Positions 34,756 to 43,802 of a stretch of DNA of 64,000 bases are shown here, in pieces. The notes under the pieces are model-generated. The model was not told the DNA's origin. It worked only from the letters and a program-made list of their open reading frames with translations, and did not search any database. Every line of letters begins with the position of its first letter. The stretch's first letter is position 1. The position numbers were made by a program, and so were the translations under genes. Origin of the DNA: Novosphingobium aquimarinum (GTDB taxonomy: Bacteria; Pseudomonadota; Alphaproteobacteria; Sphingomonadales; Sphingomonadaceae); assembly GCF_009746585.1 (NCBI RefSeq), contig NZ_WRPO01000016.1, forward strand, positions 1-64,000, in the 5' to 3' direction.

Positions 34756-35082
34756 TCAGAACTTGAAACGTAGATCGACCATGATGCGATTGCTGATCAC
34801 GCCGGGGCCTATCGCGGCACCTTCGACGCGGCCGCCGACCTCGGTCCCATCGCCGATGGCGACGGATCCGGGCGTCGGTTCGGCAAGCTCTGGCAGCGGC
34901 CGCAGACGGAACTGTTCCTCATCTTGCGCACAGACGACGATCTCGTCTCCGGCGGTTTCGGCTCCAAGGTCGCAGCGAGGCCGGAGGATCGAGAAGGGGA
35001 CGCTATCGACTTCCCCGGCAGGCGACTCGAAGTCGCTCGCAACCGATGCGGGGACATCCATGGCAGGCGGCACGTCTGGCAT
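34756..35082 (-). CDS. Hypothetical protein with EIVVCAQ segment, possibly N-terminally truncated
   Basis: 108 residues. GDEIVVCAQDEEQFRLRPLP and the ending SNRIMVDLRFKF resemble a family of small exported proteins common in sphingomonads, in which a signal peptide normally precedes the DEIVVC segment. Here a stop codon lies 7 codons upstream of the ATG and no signal peptide is visible, so the gene could be short or decayed. GGAAG precedes the ATG. The family assignment is a recollection of pattern, not a search result. Confidence 0.5.
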   Translation of the reverse strand: MPDVPPAMDVPASVASDFESPAGEVDSVPFSILRPRCDLGAETAGDEIVVCAQDEEQFRLRPLPELAEPTPGSVAIGDGTEVGGRVEGAAIGPGVISNRIMVDLRFKF

Positions 35083-35152
35083 CGGCGGCTTCCACGATTA
35101 CAGCCGGGCCAGATAACACGAAGAATGCGGCGCGCGCGTGGCGGCGCCGGAA

Positions 35153-35542
35153 TCAGTCTACGGGGCGCGAGGTCAGCGTGTCTGCCATGAGGGTCGCGAG
35201 CTGCTCGTTGCGTTCGCGCAAGGTATCGATCGCGGGGCGCTGCCCCGGCAGCCAATCGGGTTCGAGCAGCATCGCGAGTTCGGTCGCGCGCGTGAGGCAT
35301 AGCCAGACGAACTGCTCCCCGAACGTCAGCGTGACGCGGCTGACCTTGTCGAACGTCAGATCGACCATCTTCACTTGATCGGTGTAGACCCGCTCGTCGC
35401 TCTCGATGTCGCGGCGCGGCACCTTGCGGGTGACGGCGACTTGCCAGTGCTGCCGCTCTTCCAGCGCGCGGTCGCTGAGACCGGGCAGGTTGACGACAGT
35501 GATCGGCTCGAGACTTTCCTCGTCATAGATGACGACACGCAT
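35153..35542 (-). CDS. Hypothetical protein, 129 residues
   Basis: MRVVIYDEESLEPITVVNLP then a predicted soluble alpha/beta protein. No signal peptide, membrane helix or recognised motif. Hydrophobic patterning and a clean start with moderate spacing suggest a real gene. It is divergent from the dihydroorotase-like gene (170 bp apart). No function is proposed. Confidence 0.6.
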   Translation of the reverse strand: MRVVIYDEESLEPITVVNLPGLSDRALEERQHWQVAVTRKVPRRDIESDERVYTDQVKMVDLTFDKVSRVTLTFGEQFVWLCLTRATELAMLLEPDWLPGQRPAIDTLRERNEQLATLMADTLTSRPVD

Positions 35543-35711
35543 GGGACGTTCCTTTCGACAAGCAACTTAGGGTCGCGCGCGGCATTCCTCAATGGGCCAT
35601 GCGGCGAAACGAAAGTCCGTGCGGATGCAGTGGCCGGGGCGGGGTGGCCTCGCCGCGGCGGGTCTGCGATGGATGCATGGCAGAATCGAACCACGCAGAG
35701 GAAACCGTCGC

Positions 35712-37031
35712 ATGACCAGTCCCGATCTCGTTCTCGCCGGAGGAACGGTCCACACGCCATCGGGACCGGCGACGGTCGATGTCGCGGTGCGGGCGGGCAA
35801 GATCCTCGGCATCGGCAGCTTTCCCGACGCGGGCCGGCGGATCGATTGCACCGGGCTCGACGTGTTGCCAGGCGTGATCGACAGCCAGGTCCACTTCCGC
35901 GAGCCGGGGCTCGAGCATAAGGAAGACCTCGAAACCGGCAGCCGCGCGGCGGTGATGGGCGGCGTGACCGCGGTGTTCGAGATGCCCAACACCAATCCCA
36001 ACACCGATTCGACCATGCGCATCGCCGACAAGCTCTCGCGCGGCCTGCACCGGATGTATTGCGACCATGCGTTCTACGTCGGCGCGACGGCCGAAAATGC
36101 CGAGGAGCTGGCCGAACTGGAGCGGATTCCCGGCACGGCGGGGGTAAAGATCTTCATGGGGGCCTCGACCGGCAGTCTGCTGGTGGCCGAGGACAAGGAA
36201 CTCGCGCGCGTGCTCGCATCCGGCAGCCGGCGCGTGGCGATCCATGCCGAGGACGAGGCGCGGATGAACGAGCGCAAGAACCAGCGCGTGGCGGGCGATC
36301 CCTCCTCGCATCCCGTCTGGCGCGACGACGAGAGCGCGATGAAGGCGACCCAGCGCATCCTGCGCCTGGCGCGCGAGGCCAAGCGGCCGATCCACATTTT
36401 GCATATCACGACCCCGGCCGAGCTCGAACTGATCGCGCAGCATCGTGACATCGCCACTTGCGAAGTGACGCCGCAGCACCTCACGCTGGCTGCCGAGGAG
36501 GCGTATCCCGCGATCGGCACATACGCGCAGATGAACCCGCCGGTGCGCTCGGCCGCGCATCGCGAGGGCTTGTGGTACTGGCTCAATCAGGGCGTGCCCG
36601 ACGTGGTCGGGTCCGATCATGCGCCGCACACCCGCGAGGAAAAGGCCAAGCCCTATCCCGAAAGCCCCAGCGGCATGCCGGGGGTGCAGACATTGCTGCC
36701 GCTGATGCTCGATCACGTCGCCAAGGGGCGCATGACCCTGGAACGGCTGATCGACATGACCTCGGCCGGTGTTCAGCGCGTGTTCGGGCTGGTGGGCAAG
36801 GGCCGCATCGCCGTAGGCTACGACGCGGATTTCACCGTGATCGATCGCAAGGGCCGTTTTACCATTACTGAGGATTGGGTCGAAAGCCGCTGTGGCTGGT
36901 CGCCGTTCACCGGGATGGAGCTGGAAGGCCGCGTTCTCGGAACGATCGTGCGCGGCCATGTCGTGATGTGGGAAAACCAGCTGGCCAATGCGGCGCAAGG
37001 TGAGCCGCTGCGGTTCGCTTCCGCGCTCTAG
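35712..37031 (+). CDS. Dihydroorotase-like amidohydrolase (PyrC type I family)
   Basis: 439 residues. Amidohydrolase fold of COG0044: GVIDSQVHFREPGLEHKED, EMPNTNPNT, VKIFMGASTG, AIHAEDEARM, ILHITTPAEL and VGSDHAPHTREEK. Dihydroorotases carry D-x-H-x-H at the first metal site. Here the first His is Gln (DSQVH), while the other His/Asp motifs remain. Activity as dihydroorotase is therefore uncertain, and a related cyclic-imide hydrolase or a variant metal site is possible. The ATG at 35712 follows a weak GGAAACC site. rarD is convergent 12 nt downstream. Confidence 0.82.
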   Translation: MTSPDLVLAGGTVHTPSGPATVDVAVRAGKILGIGSFPDAGRRIDCTGLDVLPGVIDSQVHFREPGLEHKEDLETGSRAAVMGGVTAVFEMPNTNPNTDSTMRIADKLSRGLHRMYCDHAFYVGATAENAEELAELERIPGTAGVKIFMGASTGSLLVAEDKELARVLASGSRRVAIHAEDEARMNERKNQRVAGDPSSHPVWRDDESAMKATQRILRLAREAKRPIHILHITTPAELELIAQHRDIATCEVTPQHLTLAAEEAYPAIGTYAQMNPPVRSAAHREGLWYWLNQGVPDVVGSDHAPHTREEKAKPYPESPSGMPGVQTLLPLMLDHVAKGRMTLERLIDMTSAGVQRVFGLVGKGRIAVGYDADFTVIDRKGRFTITEDWVESRCGWSPFTGMELEGRVLGTIVRGHVVMWENQLANAAQGEPLRFASAL

Positions 37032-37043
37032 CCTTGCAATCGG

Positions 37044-37967
37044 TCAGGTTCGGGCGGCGCGCTTGCCGGACAAAAGCCCCGACCGCAGCAGCAGATCGAG
37101 GCTGAACAAGGCGATCGCGCTCCAGATGAAGCCGAAGCACACCAGCTGAACCGGGCGCAGCGGCTCTCCGAAGACCGTGAGGCCCAGCACGAAGACCAGC
37201 GACGGCGCGAGGAACTGCACGAAGCCGAGCGCGGAATAGCTCATCCGTCGCGCGGCCACTGCGAAGAGCAGCAGCGGAATCGCGGTGACGAGGCCGGCTG
37301 CCGCGAGCATGCCATCGAGGAACAGGGACTGACCCAGGCTCGAACCTGCCGGTGACGCCGCGAACCAAGCCACGACCCCGATGGCCGGCAGCAACAGGAT
37401 AGACGATTCGACCGTCAGGCCCGGCAGCGATTCGACCGGGACCAGCTTGCGAATGACACCGTACCCCGAGAAGCTGAACGCGAGGACGAGGCTGATCCAC
37501 AGCATCTCCTTCGCGCCCCAGGCGAGGATGCCGACGCCGATGGCGGCAAGCGCCACCGCAAGCCACTGAATGCGGGTCAGGCGCTCCTTCAGGAGCACCG
37601 TGCCGAGCAAGACGTTGACCAGCGGGTTGATATAATAGCCCAGGCTCGCCGCGAGCACGTGCCCGGTCTGAATCGCGATCACGTAGATCAACCAGTTGGC
37701 CCCGATCAGCACCGAACTGGCCGCGAGCGCGCCGATCAATCGCGGATTGCGCAAGGCGGTGAGGACCTGATCGGCCTGCTTGCGCGTGATCACCAGAAAC
37801 ACGCACACCGGAATGGTAAAGATGATCCGCCATCCCACCATCTCCAGCGCCGGAACCTGTCTGACGAACAGGAAATAGAGCGGGATGAGCCCCCAGATCC
37901 CATAGGCGGCGAGCGCATAGGGGAGCCCGCTGGCGCGGTTTTCGGAGGCTGGCGGTTCGGGAGACAT
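37044..37967 (-). CDS. rarD: EamA-family transporter RarD
   Basis: 307 residues with ten predicted membrane helices. N-terminal LAAYGIWGLIPLYFLFVRQV and YYINPLVNVLLGTVLLKERL, then LGFVQFLAPSLVFVLGLTVF, match RarD, a drug/metabolite-superfamily permease. The substrate is unknown. Confidence 0.93.
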   Translation of the reverse strand: MSPEPPASENRASGLPYALAAYGIWGLIPLYFLFVRQVPALEMVGWRIIFTIPVCVFLVITRKQADQVLTALRNPRLIGALAASSVLIGANWLIYVIAIQTGHVLAASLGYYINPLVNVLLGTVLLKERLTRIQWLAVALAAIGVGILAWGAKEMLWISLVLAFSFSGYGVIRKLVPVESLPGLTVESSILLLPAIGVVAWFAASPAGSSLGQSLFLDGMLAAAGLVTAIPLLLFAVAARRMSYSALGFVQFLAPSLVFVLGLTVFGEPLRPVQLVCFGFIWSAIALFSLDLLLRSGLLSGKRAART

Positions 37968-38157
37968 CTGCGGATCTCCCCTTACGCGAGGGCCCTCCGG
38001 CGAACAACACTCAGCTCGTCGTACTCAGGCACTCGTTTCGTCGATGAAATTCGATGCTGACAGACAAGTTGCGCTCTGTTCATAATAGAACCTCTAAACA
38101 TGAACGTGTTCAAGGAGGCGGATCAATTATCCCGACCGCGCTCGAAGGAGAATGGCG

Positions 38158-38610
38158 ATGAATACGATCTTCAAATTATCCGCGCTTGCCGCCGCGTCCG
38201 TCAGCCTCGCTTCCGCAGTGCCCGCGTCGGCCGCCGTCCAGTACGGCGATGCCTCCTCGGTGCGCGCCGCGCCGGGAACAGAGATCGCTTATAACCAGTA
38301 TCGCGACTATCGCGGGGATTATCGCGACAATTATCGTCGCGGCTATCGCGACGACTACCGCCGCGGCAATCGCCGCTCGTACGACGAACCGGTTTACCGT
38401 TCGACCAGCGTTTGGCGGGGTCGGGACGGCCGCTATTACTGCCGCAAGAAGAACGGAACCACGGGCCTGATCATCGGCGGTGCCGTCGGTGCTTTGCTCG
38501 GCCGTTCGATCGACGGCGGGCGCGACCGGACGCTCGGCACGGTGCTGGGTGCGGTAGGTGGCGCGCTGCTTGGCCGCCAGGTCGACCGCGGCGGATCGCG
38601 CTGCCGCTAA
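38158..38610 (+). CDS. Exported glycine-zipper protein (17-kDa surface-antigen-like)
   Basis: 150 residues. Signal peptide about 1-25 (LAAASVSLASAVPASAA). A strongly repetitive Tyr/Arg/Asp region (YRDYRGDYRDNYRRGYRDDY, 42-75) is followed by a glycine-zipper segment (LIIGGAVGALLGRSIDGGRD and LGAVGGALLGRQVDRGG). It is likely outer-membrane or cell-envelope associated. The ATG at 38158 is preferred because AAGGAG lies 7 nt upstream; an ATG at 38152 would be too close to it. Confidence 0.82.
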   Translation: MNTIFKLSALAAASVSLASAVPASAAVQYGDASSVRAAPGTEIAYNQYRDYRGDYRDNYRRGYRDDYRRGNRRSYDEPVYRSTSVWRGRDGRYYCRKKNGTTGLIIGGAVGALLGRSIDGGRDRTLGTVLGAVGGALLGRQVDRGGSRCR

Positions 38611-38945
38611 TCATCGGATTGGATACTCCGGGCAACCGGAGCACGAGGTCCCCCGCGTGTACGGCGACACGCGGGGGATACGACCCGACCGCGCCAGCGG
38701 GACGGTCGGGAGGGCGTCCCCGCATCCTGCGCGGGGGCGCCCTCCTTTTGTTGGCTCGTCCGCTGCACGGCGTTAACGATTTTCCGGCGATGGTTTCCCG
38801 ATTTGGCACGCTCCCGACAACGAATCGGATTAACCAGTTCTTTCAAGATTGTGTTAACCTTTGCCGGACAAGGCTAATGCCAGGTTAAGAACAATTCCGG
38901 CGCGGTGCATCGCTTCGCCGGCCGCAATCGCTAGGGGAAAAGCCG
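38611..38945. other. Intergenic region with two hairpins, no gene
   Basis: 335 bp between the glycine-zipper protein and the next lipoprotein. The first hairpin (38650-38677) has perfect 11-bp arms CCCCCGCGTGT/ACACGCGGGGG and a 6-nt loop. The second (38709-38749) is an intrinsic terminator. The rest contains several TTAACC/GTTAAC motifs (38770-38890) but no recognised gene. Confidence 0.7.
38709..38749 (+). terminator. Intrinsic terminator of the glycine-zipper gene
   Basis: GGAGGGCG-t-CCCCGC pairs with GCGGGG-GCGCCCTCC around a short loop and is followed by TTTT. It is preceded by a second perfect hairpin at 38650-38677. Confidence 0.85.
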
Positions 38946-39659
38946 ATGAAGTCACCTGCCCGTTTCGTAGTGGCGAGCCTGGCCGGGGTACTATTGCTGG
39001 CCGGTTGTCAGAACTCCCAGAAGAGCGAGGAGGCGGCGGATCAGGATCCGGCGCTGACCGGTGCCCTGGGGGATCAGATCATGGTCGACCCCGATCTCGC
39101 CGGGCAAGACGGCGGGGCCGTGCGCGCCGACGATGGACAAGTCGAACTGCCGCCCGAGCAGCGCTCGCCCGAAGCCATCCAGGCCGCGATCGGCGAGGCC
39201 AAGAAGATGGTTGGCGGAACGATGAAATCGGCGCCGCAGCCGGCTTCCGGCGGAACTTCGTCGCTGGTCGAAGGCGCCGCGACCGCTGCGCAAGTTGCGC
39301 AGGAAGCCAAGGCTTCCAGCACCGATTGCGCCGAGAAGGTCAAGTACTCGACGTCGTGGGCGGCCAAGCTGCCGTCGGCCTTCCCGGTCTACCCGCGCGG
39401 CGCCGTGCAGGAAGCGGCCGGCACCGACAGCGACGGCTGCAAGCTCAGAGTGGTGAACTTCGTCACTCCGGTCACGCCCGGTGATGTGATCGACTTCTAC
39501 TACACCCGCGCCGCGAACGGCGGGTACGGCACTGAATACCGGATGGACGGATCCGATCACGTGCTTGGCGGCAAGAAGGGCACTTCGAACTATCTTCTCT
39601 ACACGCGCAAGCTCGAGAACGGCCTGACCGAAGTCGATCTGATCGCCAGCGGCGGGTAA
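38946..39659 (+). CDS. Hypothetical lipoprotein
   Basis: 237 residues. Lipoprotein signal ends LLLAGC (Cys21). The mature protein has a low-complexity acidic N-terminal part (22-110) and a C-terminal globular-looking domain (about 125-237) with two cysteines (TDCAEKVKY, DGCKLRVVNF) that could form a disulfide. FPVYPRGAVQEAAGTDSDG and TPGDVIDFYYTRA suggest a beta-rich fold. No family is recognised. Confidence 0.75.
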   Translation: MKSPARFVVASLAGVLLLAGCQNSQKSEEAADQDPALTGALGDQIMVDPDLAGQDGGAVRADDGQVELPPEQRSPEAIQAAIGEAKKMVGGTMKSAPQPASGGTSSLVEGAATAAQVAQEAKASSTDCAEKVKYSTSWAAKLPSAFPVYPRGAVQEAAGTDSDGCKLRVVNFVTPVTPGDVIDFYYTRAANGGYGTEYRMDGSDHVLGGKKGTSNYLLYTRKLENGLTEVDLIASGG

Positions 39660-39727
39660 CCCTGGCGGCGGACGTCGGCATCGACTGCAAAGTCCGCCAG
39701 CGCGCCGACCTGGCCGCCATCTCTTTC

Positions 39728-39819
39728 CGTCATGCTGAACTTGTTTCAGCATCCATTTCGCAGCGCGCCATTTTGGTTCTGTGTGGCACGATGGATCCTG
39801 AAACGAGTTCAGGATGACG
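39728..39819. repeat. REP-doublet (REPIN-like) element, copy A
   Basis: Two inverted, similar 29-bp units frame a 34-bp spacer. The left unit contains hairpin ATGCTGAA-cttgt-TTCAGCAT and the right unit ATCCTGAA-acgag-TTCAGGAT. The whole begins CGTCAT and ends ATGACG. The arrangement matches REPINs made of paired REP sequences. A second element with the same structure is at 54496-54585. Confidence 0.9.
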
Positions 39820-39875
39820 GGGAAATGCGCGGCGTCGGAAGTTTACCCGCGCCGCTTGCCTTCGCCCGAGCCGGC

Positions 39876-41348
39876 TTACTTCAGTCCGACACCGATCACC
39901 GCGCGGGGCTGCTCGACTTCGCCTGAAGCGACCGGATAGGCACAGTAATCCGCAGCGTAGTAGCCGGTCGGACGATGATTGCCCGACAGGCCGATGCCGC
40001 CCATCGGTGCGGCGTGCGAGGGGCTGATCGTCGGTCGGTTCCAGTTGACGATCCCGGCGCGCACATTGGCCCAGAAGCGGTTGTACTCCTGTGGGCTCCC
40101 GCCGATCAGCGAGGAGACCAGGCCGAACCGCGTATTGTTCGCCTCGGCGATCGCCTCGTCGAGATCGCTCACGCGAATCACCTGCAGGATCGGGCCGAAC
40201 AGTTCGACGTCGGGACGGTCTTTCATCGCCGTGGTGTCGATGATCGCGGGCGAGACGAAGGGCAGGGTATCGTGGGGACGAACGAGGTGCTTCACCGCCT
40301 TGCCGCCGTGGCTCATGAGATAAACGAAGCTCTCGGCCAGCCCGTCGGCGGCGGCATTGTCGATCACGGGGCCCATGAAGGGTGCGGGCTCGTCGAACGG
40401 CGCGCCGAAGATGATGCGGTCGGCGAGCGCCTTGGTCTCGCCGACGATCGCGTCGTACATCGAATCCTTCACGATCAGCCGGCGCGCGGCGGTGCAACGC
40501 TGCCCCGCCGAGGCGAAGGCCGACTGGACGATGAGCGCCGCCGCGTCGGTGATCTTGGGCGTGTCCCAGACCACCAGCGGATTGTTGCCCCCCATTTCGA
40601 GCGCGCAGACTTTGTCGGGCCTGGTCGCCAGCTTGCGGTTGATCGCGATGCCGGTGTTGGCCGAGCCGGTGAACAGCACACCATCGACGCCGTCATGCGC
40701 GACCAGCGCTTGTCCGATATCTGGGCCGCCCACCAGCAGTTGCATAACCGCAGAGGAAATCCCAGCGCGGTTGAAGCAGCGCGCCAGCAGTTCGCCCGTC
40801 GCGGGTGCGCGTTCGCTGGGTTTGAAGATCACCGCGTTGCCCGCGATCAGCGCCGGCACGATGTGAGCGTTCGGCAAGTGCGCGGGCATGTTATAGGGGC
40901 TGATCACGGCCATCACGCCGTGCGGCTTGTGGCGCACGGCGAGGCTTCCCTGGATCGCCGAATCGAGTTTGCGCTGGGCGGTGCGCTCGGCATAGGCGCG
41001 AATCGAGGTTTCGACCTTGGCGATCACCGCCTCGACTTCGGCGTTGGCCTCCCACATCGGCTTGCCGGTTTCGCGGGCGATCGTCGTCGCGAGCTTCTCG
41101 GCATCCTTGCGCACTTCGTTGGCAAAGCGGCGGACCAGCTCCATGCGGGTAGAGAGCGGCTGCGCGGCCCATCCGCCCCAGGCGCGCCGCGCCCGCTTGA
41201 CGGTTTCCTCGACGTCGCCGATCCGCCCGCGCCACACTTCGACGCCGGTCGCGGGTTCGTAAGACACGAGGCCCGGCGGGGAAGACGCCAGTCGGTCGCT
41301 CAAGGGTCCTGAGTCGATCGCTGTCGAAGGATTTGCTGCCGCGTCCAT
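39876..41348 (-). CDS. astD: Succinylglutamate-semialdehyde dehydrogenase
   Basis: 490 residues, NAD-dependent aldehyde dehydrogenase. By family it oxidises N-succinylglutamate semialdehyde in the arginine succinyltransferase pathway. Catalytic Cys in GQRCTAARR, Glu in LEMGGNNPLVV, and the AstD-like end GNHRPTGYYAADYCAYPVAS. No other ast genes are visible here. The start is not certain within a few codons. Confidence 0.88.
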   Translation of the reverse strand: MDAAANPSTAIDSGPLSDRLASSPPGLVSYEPATGVEVWRGRIGDVEETVKRARRAWGGWAAQPLSTRMELVRRFANEVRKDAEKLATTIARETGKPMWEANAEVEAVIAKVETSIRAYAERTAQRKLDSAIQGSLAVRHKPHGVMAVISPYNMPAHLPNAHIVPALIAGNAVIFKPSERAPATGELLARCFNRAGISSAVMQLLVGGPDIGQALVAHDGVDGVLFTGSANTGIAINRKLATRPDKVCALEMGGNNPLVVWDTPKITDAAALIVQSAFASAGQRCTAARRLIVKDSMYDAIVGETKALADRIIFGAPFDEPAPFMGPVIDNAAADGLAESFVYLMSHGGKAVKHLVRPHDTLPFVSPAIIDTTAMKDRPDVELFGPILQVIRVSDLDEAIAEANNTRFGLVSSLIGGSPQEYNRFWANVRAGIVNWNRPTISPSHAAPMGGIGLSGNHRPTGYYAADYCAYPVASGEVEQPRAVIGVGLK

Positions 41349-41434
41349 CTACGCCTTGGTCCGATTCCATTGTGCCAACCGGTCAAGCCGGCTCGTCATC
41401 GCATACCCAATACTACCGGGATGCTAACACGAAG

Positions 41435-42835
41435 CTAATTAACCATCCGGGTCGGAGCATATCCCAGAGCGGCCCCGAGCCGACGAATATCCTCTACTTT
41501 CAAAGCCAGGGGAGCCCAATCGTCGTTGCGGTCGATCGCCGTCCAGAGGCGCTCGACCTCGTCTATGAGAATGCCCGGCGCGGCCATTTCGTTCCAGACC
41601 GGATCGTTCTGGTCGCCCATCGGTTCGCGCTCGCGCAGCGCCTCCGCCAGCTCTCCATCGGGCACGGCCCGGCCGCCGCGATGACGGAAGAAGAAGGTTT
41701 CGGGCGCCAGGCTGGCTTCGCGCATGAACCGTTCGCTCGCCGAAATCAGCGCGGTGTCGGCTTCCTGCCCAAGCGAGGCGACCCCCAGTCGCCAGGTGAA
41801 GCGGCGCGTCATGGCGCGTGAGTACAGATCGCCGAACCGATCGAGCGCGGCGATCAGCGGCTCGCTATCGGCCAGCAAGCGCAGCGAAATCGCGAGCTGC
41901 GCGCAATTCCAGTGGATCGCCTCGGGCTGGCGGCCAAAGGCGTAAAGCCCGCTGTGGTCGAAATAGGCGGCGGTGAAGGCGGGATCCCACGCGGGGGCCC
42001 AGCGCCACGGCCCGTAATCGAAGCTCTCGCCCGAGATGTTCATGTTGTCGGTGTTGAGCACGCCGTGCACGAAGCCCGCGACCATGTACGACGCGGCCAG
42101 ATCGGCAAGCCGTTCGACCACCTGGTGCATCAGGATCACGGCGGGTTCGTCGCGTGCCGGCGCATCCTCGGGCGGTGCGCCACCGGGATACGTCGCAAGA
42201 CAATAGTCGACGAGCGTGGCCATGTGGTCGCGTTCCTGAAGCGCCATGAGCCGCTGGAACGAGCCGATGCGGATATGACCGTGCGACAGCCGGACCAGCA
42301 CGGCAGAGCGCGTCGGGGAGGGTTCGTCGCCGCGCCACAGCTCCTCGCCGGTCTCGATCACCGAGAAGGTCTTGCTGGTATCGACGCCGAGCGCCTCGAG
42401 CATTTCGGTGGCGAGAATCTCGCGCACCGCGCCCTTCAAGGTCAGCCGTCCATCGCCGTTGCGACTGTACGGGGTCTGGCCCGAGCCCTTGGTCCCAAGA
42501 TCGAGCAGCCGATCCGCGCCGTCGCGCAGCTGCGCGAACAGAAAGCCGCGCCCGTCGCCGATGTCAGGGTTGTAGGCGCGGAACTGGTGCCCGTGATAGC
42601 GCAGAGCCAGAGGCTGCGGCAGATTGCCCTCGAGCGGCGCGAATCCGGCGAAATGTTCGCACCAGTGCGGATCGTCGAGATGGTCGAGCCCGACCGCGCG
42701 CGCCCAGCGGTCATTGCGGAAGCGCAGCACGTGCTGCGGAAACCGCGCGGGGCCGACCGGATCGGCGAGCCAATCGGCAATCGCCTCGATTTGCGGATCG
42801 GGGCGGTAGGCGCTCGCTTGCGGTTCAGGTCGCAT
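41435..42835 (-). CDS. selO: Protein adenylyltransferase SelO (YdiU)
   Basis: 466 residues. Pseudokinase-like fold that AMPylates proteins. Family motifs are LALRYHGHQFRAYNPDIGDG, LGTKGSGQTPYSR, GAVREILATEMLEALGV, and FVHGVLNTDNMNISGESFDY (the metal-binding Asn/Asp). No C-terminal CxxU/C extension is seen. Confidence 0.93.
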   Translation of the reverse strand: MRPEPQASAYRPDPQIEAIADWLADPVGPARFPQHVLRFRNDRWARAVGLDHLDDPHWCEHFAGFAPLEGNLPQPLALRYHGHQFRAYNPDIGDGRGFLFAQLRDGADRLLDLGTKGSGQTPYSRNGDGRLTLKGAVREILATEMLEALGVDTSKTFSVIETGEELWRGDEPSPTRSAVLVRLSHGHIRIGSFQRLMALQERDHMATLVDYCLATYPGGAPPEDAPARDEPAVILMHQVVERLADLAASYMVAGFVHGVLNTDNMNISGESFDYGPWRWAPAWDPAFTAAYFDHSGLYAFGRQPEAIHWNCAQLAISLRLLADSEPLIAALDRFGDLYSRAMTRRFTWRLGVASLGQEADTALISASERFMREASLAPETFFFRHRGGRAVPDGELAEALREREPMGDQNDPVWNEMAAPGILIDEVERLWTAIDRNDDWAPLALKVEDIRRLGAALGYAPTRMVN

Positions 42836-42914
42836 CAGGCAATAGTGGGGTGCGCGCCCCCGGCGATCAACCCGGGCGGCCTTGCAGCGAAGGGTCGCGG
42901 GGAAGCATTACCGA

Positions 42915-43781
42915 ATGAGTGCGTACGAAGACCGGGCCTGGACGAGCACCGACGGGCTCGCGCTGCATTACCGCGATTATCGGGCCGAAGGGGCGGGGGA
43001 GACCCGCGTTCCGGTGGTGTGCCTGCATGGCCTCACGCGCAATGCCCGCGATTTCGAGGAGCTGGCCGAACACATCGCTCCGCAGCGCCGCGTGCTGTGT
43101 CCGGAAATGCGCGGGCGGGGCGACAGCGAATACACCAAGGACATCGCCACGTATAATCCTCAGCAATATGTCGAGGATCTGATGGTGCTGCTCGATCAGG
43201 AAGGCATCGACCGCTTCGTCGCGATCGGCACCTCGTTGGGCGGCCTGATGACGCTCTCGCTGGCGGCGACCACACCCGAACGGATTGCCGGGGCCGTGAT
43301 CAACGACATCGGCCCGCGGATCGAGACATCCGGGCTGCAGCGGATCAAGGACTATGTCGGCCAGGGGCGCAACTGCCCGACCTGGGTCCATGCCGCGCGC
43401 GGGCTGGAGGAAGTGCAGAGCGAGGCCTACCCGGGCCGCGATCTCAATTTCTGGATCGGCATGGCCAAGCGATTGATGACCGTGTCGGGCAACGGCCGCA
43501 TCGTCTACGACTACGATATGAAGATCGCCGAGCCGTTCATGGCTTTCGAAGCCGAGACCATGCCCGACCTCTGGCCTGCCGCCGAGGCGCTCTCGGGAAA
43601 GCCGGTGCTGGTTGTGCGAGGCGCCCGGTCCGATCTGTTCTCGCCCTCGACGATGCGTGAGATGATCGAGCGGATCCGGGGCGCCGAGGGGCTGACGCTG
43701 CCGAATGTCGGCCATGCGCCGCTGCTGACCGAGCCCGAATGCATCGACGCGATCGACCGGCTGCTGGCCGCGGTCGACTAG
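42915..43781 (+). CDS. Alpha/beta-fold hydrolase
   Basis: 288 residues. VVCLHGLTRNARDFEELAEH (oxyanion loop), nucleophile elbow GTSLGGLMTLSLA, and the catalytic His in NVGHAPLLTEPE. The Asp is probably in ARSDLFSP. The overall pattern is a carboxylesterase/haloperoxidase type; the substrate is unknown. A glycosyltransferase gene follows 21 bp later. Confidence 0.9.
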   Translation: MSAYEDRAWTSTDGLALHYRDYRAEGAGETRVPVVCLHGLTRNARDFEELAEHIAPQRRVLCPEMRGRGDSEYTKDIATYNPQQYVEDLMVLLDQEGIDRFVAIGTSLGGLMTLSLAATTPERIAGAVINDIGPRIETSGLQRIKDYVGQGRNCPTWVHAARGLEEVQSEAYPGRDLNFWIGMAKRLMTVSGNGRIVYDYDMKIAEPFMAFEAETMPDLWPAAEALSGKPVLVVRGARSDLFSPSTMREMIERIRGAEGLTLPNVGHAPLLTEPECIDAIDRLLAAVD

Positions 43782-43802
43782 GCAAGCGGACCGGCAGTTC
43801 CT

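Noticed and set aside
35589..36998. 469-codon open frame antisense to the dihydroorotase-like gene
   Set aside because: Same kind of shadow; no ribosome site or family similarity.
38770..38890. TTAA motifs suggestive of a CtrA-binding site
   Set aside because: CtrA sites need TTAA spaced by 7 nt. The spacings here are about 20 nt or more.
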